Assembly: GCA_900489925.1 (NCBI GenBank)
Contig: UEHQ01000047.1
Coordinates: 1 to 33,232 of the forward strand
Source: Hyphomicrobiales bacterium
Lineage (GTDB): Bacteria; Pseudomonadota; Alphaproteobacteria; Rhizobiales; Rhizobiaceae
Reading direction: 5' to 3'
DNA length: 33,232 nt
The notes beneath the pieces are model-generated. The model was not told the origin of the DNA. It saw nothing but the letters and a program-made list of their open reading frames with translations, and made no database searches. A program made the position numbers and the translations under genes. Below, in pieces: positions 18,221 through 25,297 of this stretch. Each line of letters begins with the position of its first letter. The first letter of the stretch is position 1.

Positions 18221-18994
18221 ATCTGCAATCTATATCGCATGGAAGACAAGGACTGGGTCAGCAAGTGGGCGCAGGACGTCGAGAGCCTGATCAATCTCAT
18301 GCCGGCCTACCAGATGAACCCCGACCAGACGGGGCCGATCCTCCGCAATACCGCCGGCGGTCGCAAGCAGCTTGTCCATGCGCGATGGGGCCTTCCCTCG
18401 CCCTTCTTCGTGCAGAAGAAAGCAGCGGAAAACAGGGCCGATAAACTCAGGGCCAAGGGGCAGGCCGTCGACATTGACGAGCTCATTCGCATGGAACCCG
18501 ACCGCGGCGTAACCAACGTCCGCAAGCTCAACCTGCCGCATTGGAAGCGATGGTTCGATGTCGACCATCGCTGCCTGGTCCCGGTCACCAGCTTTGCGGA
18601 ACCGGATCCGGGCAGCCAAGAGGATGGCGGCAAGGTGCCGAATGCCTGGTTTTCCCGCGATGAGGCGAAGTCGTTGATGTTCTTCGCCGGCATTCATGTG
18701 CCGCAATGGAAAAGCGTCCGGAAGGTGAAGGACGGGCTGACGTCAGATGATCTCTATGGTTTCCTGACGACGGATCCGAATGCGCTGGTGAAGCCGATCC
18801 ACGACAAGGCGATGCCGGTGCTGCTGCTCACCCCAGAAGAGACCGACGTCTGGATGCGGGCGCCTTGGGATGAGGCAGTGCACTTGGCTCGGCCGCTACC
18901 CGACGACGCGCTGATCGTCTCGTCGCGCGAGCCCTACGGCTCCTTAATCGTTACAAATGACGGTGAACCGCTGCAGCAGGCAATGCTATTGTAG
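18221..18994 (+). CDS. SRAP domain protein (YedK/HMCES-like) with an apparent ATC start
   Basis: SRAP proteins shield abasic sites in single-stranded DNA by a covalent bond from Cys2, exposed after removal of the initiator Met. The frame is intact: CNLYRMEDKDWVSKW at the N-terminus, ARWGLPSPFF, then R-C-L-V-P-V-T-S-F-A-E (the conserved RCLVPxxGFYE-type element), FFAGIH and KAMPVLLLTPEE. The codon before the cysteine is ATC, not ATG, although a strong GGAG site lies 8 nt upstream exactly where a start is expected. Upstream in-frame TTG codons (18164, 18179) would bury the cysteine about 15 to 20 residues inside. Either ATC is used weakly, the gene is impaired, or there is a base error. It is 257 aa counted from ATC. 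Confidence 0.85.
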   Translation: MCNLYRMEDKDWVSKWAQDVESLINLMPAYQMNPDQTGPILRNTAGGRKQLVHARWGLPSPFFVQKKAAENRADKLRAKGQAVDIDELIRMEPDRGVTNVRKLNLPHWKRWFDVDHRCLVPVTSFAEPDPGSQEDGGKVPNAWFSRDEAKSLMFFAGIHVPQWKSVRKVKDGLTSDDLYGFLTTDPNALVKPIHDKAMPVLLLTPEETDVWMRAPWDEAVHLARPLPDDALIVSSREPYGSLIVTNDGEPLQQAMLL

Positions 18995-19022
18995 CTGACA
19001 GTCCTGGTCGCCTTCGCGCCAT

Positions 19023-19051
19023 TTGACTCTCGTCAATAATGTTCTTATTTT
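19023..19051 (+). promoter_or_regulatory. Promoter of the unknown gene-dinB operon
   Basis: TTGACT (19023-19028) and TATTTT (19046-19051) are separated by 17 nt, close to sigma-70 consensus. The LexA box overlaps the -10 element, so LexA would block RNA polymerase directly. Confidence 0.7.
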
Positions 19052-19055
19052 GTTC
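19041..19055. promoter_or_regulatory. LexA (SOS) box upstream of the unknown gene and dinB
   Basis: GTTCTTATTTTGTTC matches GTTC-N7-GTTC exactly and overlaps the -10 element of a good promoter. It stands 25 bp before the first ATG with a proper ribosome binding site. Confidence 0.88.
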
Positions 19056-19079
19056 CAATCGATAGGGAGGGATATGGAC

Positions 19080-19508
19080 ATGAGCTGGCTCAAACTCGAC
19101 CCCACGAGATCATCGATGTCGGAACCTGAATTTCGGCTCGCGGTCCAGGAGCATTTTCTGACGCTGTTTCTGCCGCATCGCGACAGCTTCGACTGGGATG
19201 TCGCCGCCTTCTATCGGAGCCGGGATGAGCAGCCGGTCTATTATTTTTCACCGGGCGCCGCTGACCTGCTAACGAGGTTCGGAAAGTTTGCCTACGAGCC
19301 TTGTGATCGGCCCGAATCCAGTGCAGTGGACTTGCAGGTGGGATCTTCGCTTGCCGGCGATACGGCATGGGTCGAACAGCCAGACGACACGCGCCCTTAT
19401 CCGGAGTTGGACTGGAAGCTCGACGAAGCCGAGACCGGTTGCTGGGTGCAATTCATGGGACCAGGGAGCAAATTCGGCCCGGTTGATCGCGGTCCCGGAC
19501 GCCGCTGA
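19080..19508 (+). CDS. Unknown protein in an SOS-controlled operon with dinB
   Basis: A 142-aa protein I do not recognise. It begins SWLKLDPTRSSMSEPEFRLA, is acidic overall, rich in Trp, Asp and Pro, and has no signal peptide, membrane segment or known motif. It is the first gene after a LexA-boxed promoter, and dinB starts 10 bp after its stop, so both are on one damage-induced transcript. ATG 19080 is chosen because GGGAGGG lies 8 nt before it; ATG 19074 is too close and the longer frame from 19023 would start inside the promoter. It may assist or regulate DNA polymerase IV, but that is inference from position only. Confidence 0.8.
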   Translation: MSWLKLDPTRSSMSEPEFRLAVQEHFLTLFLPHRDSFDWDVAAFYRSRDEQPVYYFSPGAADLLTRFGKFAYEPCDRPESSAVDLQVGSSLAGDTAWVEQPDDTRPYPELDWKLDEAETGCWVQFMGPGSKFGPVDRGPGRR

Positions 19509-19518
19509 GACCGCACCA

Positions 19519-20607
19519 ATGGATGCCATGGCCACTTCGACCATCCGGAAGATTATCCACGTCGACATGGATGCCTTTTATGCGTCGGTAGAGCAGCGCG
19601 ATAACCCGGAGCTGCGCGGCAAGCCGTTGGCGGTCGGTAGCGCTGCCGCACGAGGAGTGGTTGCGGCCGCGAGCTATGAAGCCCGAAAATTCGGGGTCCA
19701 TTCGGCAATGCCTTCGGTAACAGCCGCGCGCAAATGCCCCGATCTGATTTTTGTGACACCGCGCTTCGATGTCTATCGCTCCGTCTCACAGCAGATCCGT
19801 GAGATCTTTGCCGAGTACACGCCATTGATCGAACCTCTGTCGCTCGATGAGGCATATCTCGATGTCACCGAGAACCTGAAGGACATGCCGATCGCGACCG
19901 AAATCGCACTGGAGATCCGCGCCAAGATCAAGGCGGTCACCGGGCTGAATGCATCAGCTGGAATCTCGTACAACAAGTTCCTCGCCAAAATGGCTTCCGA
20001 CCTCAACAAGCCGAACGGCCAGGCGGTTATCACGCCGAAGAATGGCCCCGTTTTTGTCGAAAGGCTGGCGGTAAAGAAATTCCACGGTGTTGGGCCTGCG
20101 ACGGCAGAGAAGATGCACCGGTTAGGAATCCAAACGGGCGCCGATCTGAAGGCACAGTCGCTGCAAGTCCTGACTGAGAATTTCGGGAAGTCAGGTCCAT
20201 ACTTTTATGGTATCGCCCGCGGCATTGATGAGCGCCGCGTCAAGCCGGACAGGGTTCGCAAATCCGTTGGCGCCGAAGACACCTTCGCGCAGGACATCCA
20301 TAGCTATGATCCCGCACTCGAAGGGCTTCGGCCGCTGATCGCAAAGGTCTGGCGATATTGCGAAGCCAACGCCATCCGGGCGAAGACCGTCACCCTGAAG
20401 GTGAAATACGCCGACTTCACGCAAATCACTCGAGCCAGGACAGGCGACCGGTCATTCCTATTGGCCGACGAAATCGAGGAGGCGGTCGCCTTGCTGCTCA
20501 AGGCCCTCTTCCCGCCACCTAAGGGCGTTCGATTACTGGGCGTTACCCTGTCCTCGCTTGAGAAGATCGACGGTCTCCCGACGGACCAGCTGCAATTGAC
20601 CCTCTGA
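19519..20607 (+). CDS. dinB: DNA polymerase IV (Y family)
   Basis: A translesion polymerase of 362 aa. Both parts of the catalytic site are intact: HVDMDAFYASVEQRDNPELR near the N-terminus and PLSLDEAYLDV near residue 110. Further family markers are ASAGISYNKFLAKMASDLNK, the thumb motif FHGVGPATAEKMHRLGI and a little-finger domain ending QLQLTL, which may contain a beta-clamp binding motif (QLQLTL resembles QLxLF without the terminal aromatic). It follows the unknown gene after 10 bp in a LexA-controlled operon. ATG 19528 is an alternative start three codons later. Confidence 0.95.
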   Translation: MDAMATSTIRKIIHVDMDAFYASVEQRDNPELRGKPLAVGSAAARGVVAAASYEARKFGVHSAMPSVTAARKCPDLIFVTPRFDVYRSVSQQIREIFAEYTPLIEPLSLDEAYLDVTENLKDMPIATEIALEIRAKIKAVTGLNASAGISYNKFLAKMASDLNKPNGQAVITPKNGPVFVERLAVKKFHGVGPATAEKMHRLGIQTGADLKAQSLQVLTENFGKSGPYFYGIARGIDERRVKPDRVRKSVGAEDTFAQDIHSYDPALEGLRPLIAKVWRYCEANAIRAKTVTLKVKYADFTQITRARTGDRSFLLADEIEEAVALLLKALFPPPKGVRLLGVTLSSLEKIDGLPTDQLQLTL

Positions 20608-20691
20608 CCTGTTGACAACCTCCCCGAGGACCGACGGCTTCTCTCGGCCAGTTTTGCGGTTCAGGGAAAGCTGCAGGCAGGCTGCCGCCCG

Positions 20692-20817
20692 TCACCACCG
20701 GACTTTCAACAACATTTCGACGGCGTCCGGGTCGTCGCCGATAGAGAACAGCTCGCGAATCCCAGTCCCCGCTCGCCCTTATCCTCCTTGTGGGTAGCGA
20801 ACACGAGCAATGGTCAT
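20692..20817 (-). pseudogene. Small reading frame interrupted by one in-frame TAA
   Basis: From ATG 20817 a frame of 42 codons runs to TGA at 20692 with a single TAA at codon 13. The part after it (IRELFSIGDDPDAVEMLLKV) has the look of coding sequence, with good codon choice and an amphipathic helix pattern. It may be a recently inactivated small gene or chance. I do not recognise a family. Confidence 0.25.
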
Positions 20818-20865
20818 ATTTGAATTTCCTGATATCGTGACCGCATTGTGTGGGGAGTAGACGTT

Positions 20866-21087
20866 ATGAAGAGTTTGGTTCCAGACGCATTTTACTGGGC
20901 GCGATCAGACAGGCACAGCGCTGGCCGGACGACGATCGTGCAAGTATCTACGATTTTCGGCGAGGACCCCGACTTCTGGACCTTGGCCGTACTCGGCTCC
21001 GATCAGCACCACATGATAAGTGATTTCGAGATCATTGCGCTTGTCGAGCCGCTGGATGGCTACTCGAAGCGTCAGGCCGCGGAGTAG
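20866..21087 (+). CDS. Small unknown protein
   Basis: A 73-aa protein I do not recognise (MKSLVPDAFYWARSDRHSAG). It mixes hydrophobic strands (TTIVQVSTIF, FWTLAVLGSD) with charged turns, as in a small soluble domain, and has no signal peptide or membrane helix. GGGGAG lies 8 nt before the chosen ATG; a longer frame from 20848 lacks such a site. It stands alone downstream of dinB and ahead of a strong hairpin. Confidence 0.6.
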   Translation: MKSLVPDAFYWARSDRHSAGRTTIVQVSTIFGEDPDFWTLAVLGSDQHHMISDFEIIALVEPLDGYSKRQAAE

Positions 21088-21179
21088 TGGCGGGAGTGTG
21101 ATCCCTACCGACGCTTTGACCGACCTCCTGCAATTGTGTCTCGACCTATCCACGGCTGAACGGTTGCCGCTCGAAAGAA

Positions 21180-21203
21180 AGCCCTCGCAGGAGAGCGAGG
21201 GCT
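21180..21203. terminator. Strong hairpin, likely terminator
   Basis: AGCCCTCGC and GCGAGGGCT form a perfect 9-bp stem around loop AGGAGA. On the minus strand it is followed by TTCTTTC; on the plus strand by GCAATTT. It lies about 90 bp after the small unknown gene, whose transcript it could end. Confidence 0.6.
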
Positions 21204-21406
21204 GCAATTTGATCCGTCGCAAAGAGGGGTGACGTTAAACGCACGCTTCTTTTGTGAGCGGGGCTATATTCGCACCTGCTTAATCAATCGAAGGCTCCAC
21301 AGACCGCCAGCGAGCGCCCGCCGGGCCGCCACCGCCTCCCCACGCGCTTGCCATGTTCATGCCGAGCTACATTTTACACGAGATCGAGGTTCAATCAGGA
21401 GCCCTC

Positions 21407-21691
21407 ATGCGTTCCGATCTGTTTGCTTTTCACCTCAGGATAACCGGGCAGGTCCAAGGCGTGAGCTATCGTGCGTGGACACGCGATCACGCGGTTCAGC
21501 TCGGACTGACGGGCTGGGTCAGGAACGAAGGTGATGGGTCCGTGTCCGCCCTTATCGTTGGAACATCAAAGTCAACGTCGGCAATGCTGGAACGGCTCTG
21601 GGAGGGCCCAACCGGCTCGAACGTCAGCGCCGTTGATCCGCAGGCGACCGCCTTGGATCAAGCTCCAGAACATTTCGTCATCACCCGCTAA
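21407..21691 (+). CDS. Acylphosphatase
   Basis: A 94-aa enzyme that hydrolyses acyl phosphates such as acetyl phosphate or carbamoyl phosphate. The hallmarks are intact: GQVQGVSYRAW, whose Arg binds the phosphate, and GLTGWVRNEGDGSV, whose Asn is catalytic, in the usual alpha/beta fold of about 90 residues. ATG 21407 has AGGAG 6 nt upstream and gives the standard length; an in-frame ATG at 21353 would add 18 atypical residues. Neighbours give no pathway. Confidence 0.92.
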   Translation: MRSDLFAFHLRITGQVQGVSYRAWTRDHAVQLGLTGWVRNEGDGSVSALIVGTSKSTSAMLERLWEGPTGSNVSAVDPQATALDQAPEHFVITR

Positions 21692-21782
21692 CAGGAAGCC
21701 GGAAGCCAGCGGTGGGCGTTGCTTGCTTGCGATTGCCCCTCGGTCTAGGACTTCACCTCAGAGCTGCCGTTGGGAGAAGTTC

Positions 21783-21955
21783 GTGGCGAACGGCACTGTA
21801 AAGCTTTTCAATCAGGAGAAAACGGCGGCACCGATGTCTTCGTAATATCTCTGCAGTACAGGGCGGATTGCTGCGGGACGGTCAGAATGCCAGCTATGAC
21901 CTGGGTTAGGACCGCAAGACCGGAAATTCAAGGGCCGAGAACTCCGGCGGGTCTG
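21783..21955 (+). pseudogene. Decayed cold-shock (CspA-type) gene
   Basis: GTG 21783 begins ANGTVKLFNQEK, the start of a cold-shock domain. The next codons for the RNP1 region (KGFGFI and following) are missing, and the sequence resumes in another frame as GGTDVFV, then (after a 2-base loss where HIS is expected) ISAVQ-like, then RDGQNASYDLG, a TAG stop where a sense codon is expected, and DRKTGNSRAEN. The pieces follow the order of a rhizobial Csp, so this is one former gene with a small internal deletion, at least two frameshifts and a nonsense codon. RNA binding must be lost. Confidence 0.75.
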
Positions 21956-22322
21956 ATCACTGTCGATCATAAATAGGGCCGGCGCGAAGTTGCTCCGCCC
22001 GTCGTTCGTCCTATTATCGCTTCTCATCTCCAGCCTTGCATTCGCGCAATCGGCGCCACCGAGGTGAGAAGCGCGCTTGTTGAAAGCCGGGACCAGAAAC
22101 AGTCCGGGCTTGCCCCGACGGGATGTGCAGGCGATTCGCTGGGGTCAGCGAACTAACTGCCGATGATCGCAGGTCCCGTTTGTCAGGCTCTACCATTGCT
22201 GCAAGGAGTCGTTTTCGCCTTGAAATTGCGTCCGGCCTCCCCATCTAAGATATAGTAGCAGCCACGGAACGGGCGCTGCTTTTAGGGCCGCAAAAAGCCC
22301 TAGCCCCAACTAGGAGGACGCG
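21956..22322. other. Gene-free stretch between the csp relic and the 48-aa membrane peptide
   Basis: About 370 bp. A minus-strand frame at 22014-22244 is Arg-rich without motifs and is probably chance. An imperfect inverted repeat around 22085-22112 (AAGCCGGGAC/GTCCGGGCTT) and a short one at 22289-22306 (AGGGC/GCCCT) are present. Confidence 0.4.
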
Positions 22323-22469
22323 ATGTCTTCCGCACCAATACCTTCCAGACATGAACGCGCAATGCGATCCCTCGGCGGCTTGAGATATGGCGATTTCGTT
22401 ATGAAATCGATCCCGGTTATTGCTGTCGCATTCATTCTCTACGTCATACTGCAAGGCACGTTCTGGTAG
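22323..22469 (+). CDS. 48-aa single-pass membrane peptide
   Basis: A short gene with a strong AGGAGG site just before its ATG. The product has a polar basic N-terminal half (SSAPIPSRHERAMRSLGG) and a C-terminal hydrophobic helix, IPVIAVAFILYVIL, ending QGTFW. It looks like a small inner-membrane peptide with N-in topology. I do not recognise a family. Its role may relate to stress, as many neighbours are small stress-type proteins. Confidence 0.65.
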   Translation: MSSAPIPSRHERAMRSLGGLRYGDFVMKSIPVIAVAFILYVILQGTFW

Positions 22470-22541
22470 CGTCCGGATTGCAGTTACCGAAATCGCATCG
22501 TTTGCGGTGAGCGTTGGTCCAATCGACCAATTGAGGTTCCT

Positions 22542-22805
22542 ATGTCAGAACGCACAACAGAATCTGAGATTACCTTTTCTCGTCCTTTTGCCCTAAGCGC
22601 TCTGGTCGTCCCGCTCGATGCGGGCACCTACCGAGTGATAGTAGATGAAGAATTGATAGAAGGACTGTCATTTCCCGCTTACCGAAGAACTGCAACGCAT
22701 ATCGAAATACCAGCCGTGGGCGTCATTATCGGGACAAGGCAATTGTTGCAGGTTCACCCGAGCGACTTGGAGTCTGCAATCAAGAAGGATGCCGAGGGCA
22801 AATGA
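22542..22805 (+). CDS. Small unknown protein, possibly a beta-rich domain
   Basis: An 87-aa protein (MSERTTESEITFSRPFALSAL) with alternating hydrophobic strands (YRVIVDEELIEGLSF, THIEIPAVGVII) and a basic C-terminal tail. Similar small proteins seem common in rhizobia, but I cannot name a family. It has no signal peptide. It is the first of a run of small same-strand genes, and an ATGA junction at its stop would allow coupling to further translation. Confidence 0.7.
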   Translation: MSERTTESEITFSRPFALSALVVPLDAGTYRVIVDEELIEGLSFPAYRRTATHIEIPAVGVIIGTRQLLQVHPSDLESAIKKDAEGK

Positions 22806-22859
22806 TAGCAAGCGGCCCGGTGATTGACCCATATCTGATTTACAAAGGATTGTCCCGTT

Positions 22860-23060
22860 ATGGTTTCTCCGGCTGGTCGACGGATAATGGTGGCCGCCTT
22901 GGCAATTGGGCTCGCTCTCGCAGTCCTTTATGGCTTGAGCAGCCCGTACGATGCTCATGGAGAAACCAATGGCGCAGGCCATGTGACCTCGCGCGACAGG
23001 ACAGCTGACGGCCACCACGACCTTCAAGTGACGGCCGCAACTGAGGAGAGCCGCAAATGA
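22860..23060 (+). CDS. Small membrane-anchored unknown protein
   Basis: A 66-aa protein with a basic start (MVSPAGRR), one hydrophobic helix (IMVAALAIGLALAVLYGL) and a polar tail rich in His, Asp, Thr and Glu. It is probably an inner-membrane protein with a periplasmic tail or a secreted protein. A frame at 22802-23008 overlaps it in another phase and is coupled to the previous stop, but lacks coding character. Its own stop overlaps the next ATG by four bases, which supports it being real. Confidence 0.55.
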   Translation: MVSPAGRRIMVAALAIGLALAVLYGLSSPYDAHGETNGAGHVTSRDRTADGHHDLQVTAATEESRK

Positions 23061-23257
23061 CTGCCACGACAGCTCAACAATCTCGTTCGTCCAGATTGGC
23101 AAGGATCTGGACAATAAGTGATTTTGCCAAGCGCTTCCGGCTTGACCGCCTTGAAGAGAAACGACTGCTGAAGCTGTTGGGGCCGACTGCGACAGAACGC
23201 CAGCTTCTGCTCAATGCCGGGAGAAGGCCGCTGAAGCCGGCCGGGGACCCTTCATGA
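23057..23257 (+). CDS. Small basic unknown protein
   Basis: A 66-aa, Arg- and Leu-rich protein (ARIWTISDFAKRFRLDRLEE, then KRLLKLLGPTATERQLLLNA). The mostly helical composition and Lys/Arg content suggest a small nucleic-acid- or protein-binding protein, but no family is recognised with confidence. It starts at an ATGA overlap with the membrane-anchored gene upstream and probably forms an operon with it. Confidence 0.55.
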   Translation: MTATTAQQSRSSRLARIWTISDFAKRFRLDRLEEKRLLKLLGPTATERQLLLNAGRRPLKPAGDPS

Positions 23258-23403
23258 AGAAGGCACGTGCTGTGCGTGTCGTGTCGGAAAATTCATGCGG
23301 GTCGAGATGGAGAAAAACGTCTCCTGAGCACTCAATACTTGCGCCGCCTCAGCTAAAGGATCGAATCGATGTGTCCCACGCCCGAGGAACGAAAAACAAT
23401 TAG
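23254..23403 (+). CDS. Possible 49-aa ORF coupled to the previous stop
   Basis: A short frame starting MKKARAVRVVSENS at another ATGA junction and overlapping the next gene in a different phase. It has no motif. The ATGA overlap is the only support, so it may be chance. Confidence 0.2.
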   Translation: MKKARAVRVVSENSCGSRWRKTSPEHSILAPPQLKDRIDVSHARGTKNN

Positions 23404-23662
23404 ACGCGTCCTCAAGCGGGCCGACTACGCTACGTCTGAGATGCAAGCGGCCGAAGGTAATCGGCACTTGGAGGAGGTCGTTGTCATCCGTCGGATTGAG
23501 GCCGCAACCATCCCGACCGTCAATTATCCGGCCTCCAAACGGCAAAGATTGAACGCGGACTCTGCTGCCGTTTCAGCTTGGGAAAATGAGGGAGGGTCCG
23601 TTCGCGTCCTCGAAGCAAAAACGTCCGCAGGAGGGCGTAAGCCTTTCACGCGGAGGAGATGA
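23369..23662 (+). CDS. Small unknown charged protein
   Basis: A 97-aa protein (MCPTPEERKTIRRVLKRADY) that is hydrophilic and basic with an Arg-rich end (GGRKPFTRRR). It has no signal or membrane segment. AAAGGA stands about 8 nt before the ATG. Not recognised; probably soluble. It is part of the same-strand small-gene run. Confidence 0.45.
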   Translation: MCPTPEERKTIRRVLKRADYATSEMQAAEGNRHLEEVVVIRRIEAATIPTVNYPASKRQRLNADSAAVSAWENEGGSVRVLEAKTSAGGRKPFTRRR

Positions 23663-23693
23663 ACCGGTAGGATAGGCCGAACTTAACAAAGGG

Positions 23694-24065
23694 ATGCCCG
23701 AAATGTACAATGCCAAGCGTGATGGTTACGGGAACGGCGCAAACCTTGCTATTCCGTCCATGGGCGAGATCGAAGGCCGTATGACGGTACTGGAGGTTGT
23801 CGCAATGACCTCGTTGAGCCTCCTCATCAAAGATGGTGACAAACATGCAGCCCAACAGGCGCTTTCAGCCATTCGCCGTGCGATGCGGTTGAAATGCGAC
23901 GACATCAAGCTCTCGTCCTCGGATGCCGATTCTGCGATTGCCTATGCGCAGGAGCTTTTCGAGGCAACTTTCGAAAACATGGGCCGGGAAGAAGCGACGA
24001 AAACCATTGCACCTCCGACCAAACGCCGAGGCTCGCGCCGTTCAATACCCGCTTTTCAGAGCTAG
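23694..24065 (+). CDS. Small unknown helical protein
   Basis: A 123-aa protein (or 120 aa from ATG 23703, which has better spacing from AAAGGG). The central part, MGEIEGRMTVLEVVAMTSLS to AALSAIRRAMRLKCDD, looks helical and amphipathic, and the tail is basic (TKRRGSRRS). No known motif is seen. It ends 11 bp before the flavoprotein gene, so both may be co-transcribed. Confidence 0.6.
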   Translation: MPEMYNAKRDGYGNGANLAIPSMGEIEGRMTVLEVVAMTSLSLLIKDGDKHAAQQALSAIRRAMRLKCDDIKLSSSDADSAIAYAQELFEATFENMGREEATKTIAPPTKRRGSRRSIPAFQS

Positions 24066-24076
24066 GAGAATCATAG

Positions 24077-24523
24077 ATGGGCGTCCGAGAAATGACCGAG
24101 CGCGAAAGCCGGGAGGTCGTTGCCCACCGAAATGTTGGGCATCTTGCCTGTGTCCACGATAACCGACCCTACGTCGTGCCCGTCCACTATGCGTTCGATG
24201 GGGAAAAGCTCTATGTCTTTTCCCTGGCGGGGCAAAAGGTAGATTGGATGCGTAGCAATCCGAACGCTTGCCTTCAGGTGGAGGAAAGCGGAGAACATCA
24301 CCGTTGGAGGAGCGTCCTCGTTCAAGGCACCTACGAGGAACTTCCGGACACTGCGGAGCGGCACAACGAACGTCTTCACGCCTGGTCTCTATTGCAAAAG
24401 CGGCCATTGTGGTGGGAGCCCGGCTCCTCCAAGCCCGGCTCCGACTCGGAGGATAAGGAAGCTCCGATCTTCTTCAGCATCTCGATTGCTCAGATATCTG
24501 GCAGGGAACTGGTTGCGTCTTGA
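24077..24523 (+). CDS. Pyridoxamine 5'-phosphate oxidase-like flavin-binding protein
   Basis: A 148-aa split-barrel flavoprotein of the PNPOx/NimA-like group. Characteristic stretches are the N-terminal MTERESREVVAHRNVGHLAC, then YVVPVHYAFDGEKLYVFSLAGQK, and WRSVLVQGTYEEL. Members bind FMN, F420 or haem and reduce small molecules; the exact substrate is unknown. AGGAG lies 10 nt before the ATG. It overlaps by four bases an upstream extension of the DUF1003 frame that follows, and the two genes are probably one transcript. Confidence 0.85.
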   Translation: MGVREMTERESREVVAHRNVGHLACVHDNRPYVVPVHYAFDGEKLYVFSLAGQKVDWMRSNPNACLQVEESGEHHRWRSVLVQGTYEELPDTAERHNERLHAWSLLQKRPLWWEPGSSKPGSDSEDKEAPIFFSISIAQISGRELVAS

Positions 24524-24573
24524 AAGGCGCAAATGTCCTGAAGTCGCAGCAATTTGTACATCTGGAGGAGATC

Positions 24574-25146
24574 ATGTCTGCGGAGACAGAGCGCGAGATA
24601 TCTGCGCAGGAAATTTCGCTTGGTGCCAACCGATACCTGGGAAAGCCCTTCGAGCTGCTGACGCAGCGAGAGCAAGCGGTATTCCGGCGACTGGTTTTAC
24701 GAAGGGCAATTACCCGCGATTCAAATCAGTCATTCGACGAGAAGCTCACCTCGGCTCAACGATTGGCAGACCAGGTAGCGAAATTCGGTGGCTCTTGGAC
24801 ATTCATTGTAATCTTCGCCGCTGCGCTCGCCATCTGGGTAGCCGTCAATTTGATCGCAGCCTCGCACGCCTTTGATCCCTACCCGTTCATATTTTTGAAC
24901 CTGATCCTCTCCATGCTGGCGGCCGTTCAAGCGCCCGTTATCATGATGAGCCAGAACCGGCACGCTGCAAAGGACCGTGTCGACGCATCCCATGATTACG
25001 AGGTCAATCTAAAAGCGGAAATTGAAATCATGGCTCTCCATGACAAGCTTGACGAGCTACGAAGCACTGAGGTCAAAGCTCTGGTCGCACAGCAACAAGA
25101 GCAAATCGATATGCTGACCCGACTGGTGGTAGCATCAACGAAATAG
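24574..25146 (+). CDS. DUF1003 family membrane protein
   Basis: A 190-aa protein with a soluble N-terminal part (LLTQREQAVFRRLVLR), two transmembrane helices (FIVIFAAALAIWVAVNLIAA and FIFLNLILSMLAAVQAPVIM) joined by the short HAFDPYPF loop, the DUF1003 signature MMSQNRHAAKDR and a C-terminal coiled-coil-like helix. The function is unknown. ATG 24574 is chosen for the GGAGGAG site 5 nt upstream; a TTG at 24520 would add 18 residues without an RBS. Confidence 0.88.
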   Translation: MSAETEREISAQEISLGANRYLGKPFELLTQREQAVFRRLVLRRAITRDSNQSFDEKLTSAQRLADQVAKFGGSWTFIVIFAAALAIWVAVNLIAASHAFDPYPFIFLNLILSMLAAVQAPVIMMSQNRHAAKDRVDASHDYEVNLKAEIEIMALHDKLDELRSTEVKALVAQQQEQIDMLTRLVVASTK

Positions 25147-25297
25147 GGGCGCCTCCTGGCTGCAAGAGGGACGCAGTTCGGTACATCGACATGCTGACAG
25201 ACATGCGTCCGAGGTTCTGCAACCTAGGTAGGTGCGCCAATCTCGCATCGAGAGTGACGGTCGACCACCCAGCCCATCGACGGCAGGAGAGGCGCAG

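Noticed and set aside
22014..22244. 76-codon minus-strand frame
   Set aside because: Arg-rich, without motifs or a ribosome binding site; taken as chance.
22802..23008. 68-codon frame starting at an ATGA junction
   Set aside because: Overlaps a more convincing membrane-protein frame in another phase; no coding character after the first 20 residues.
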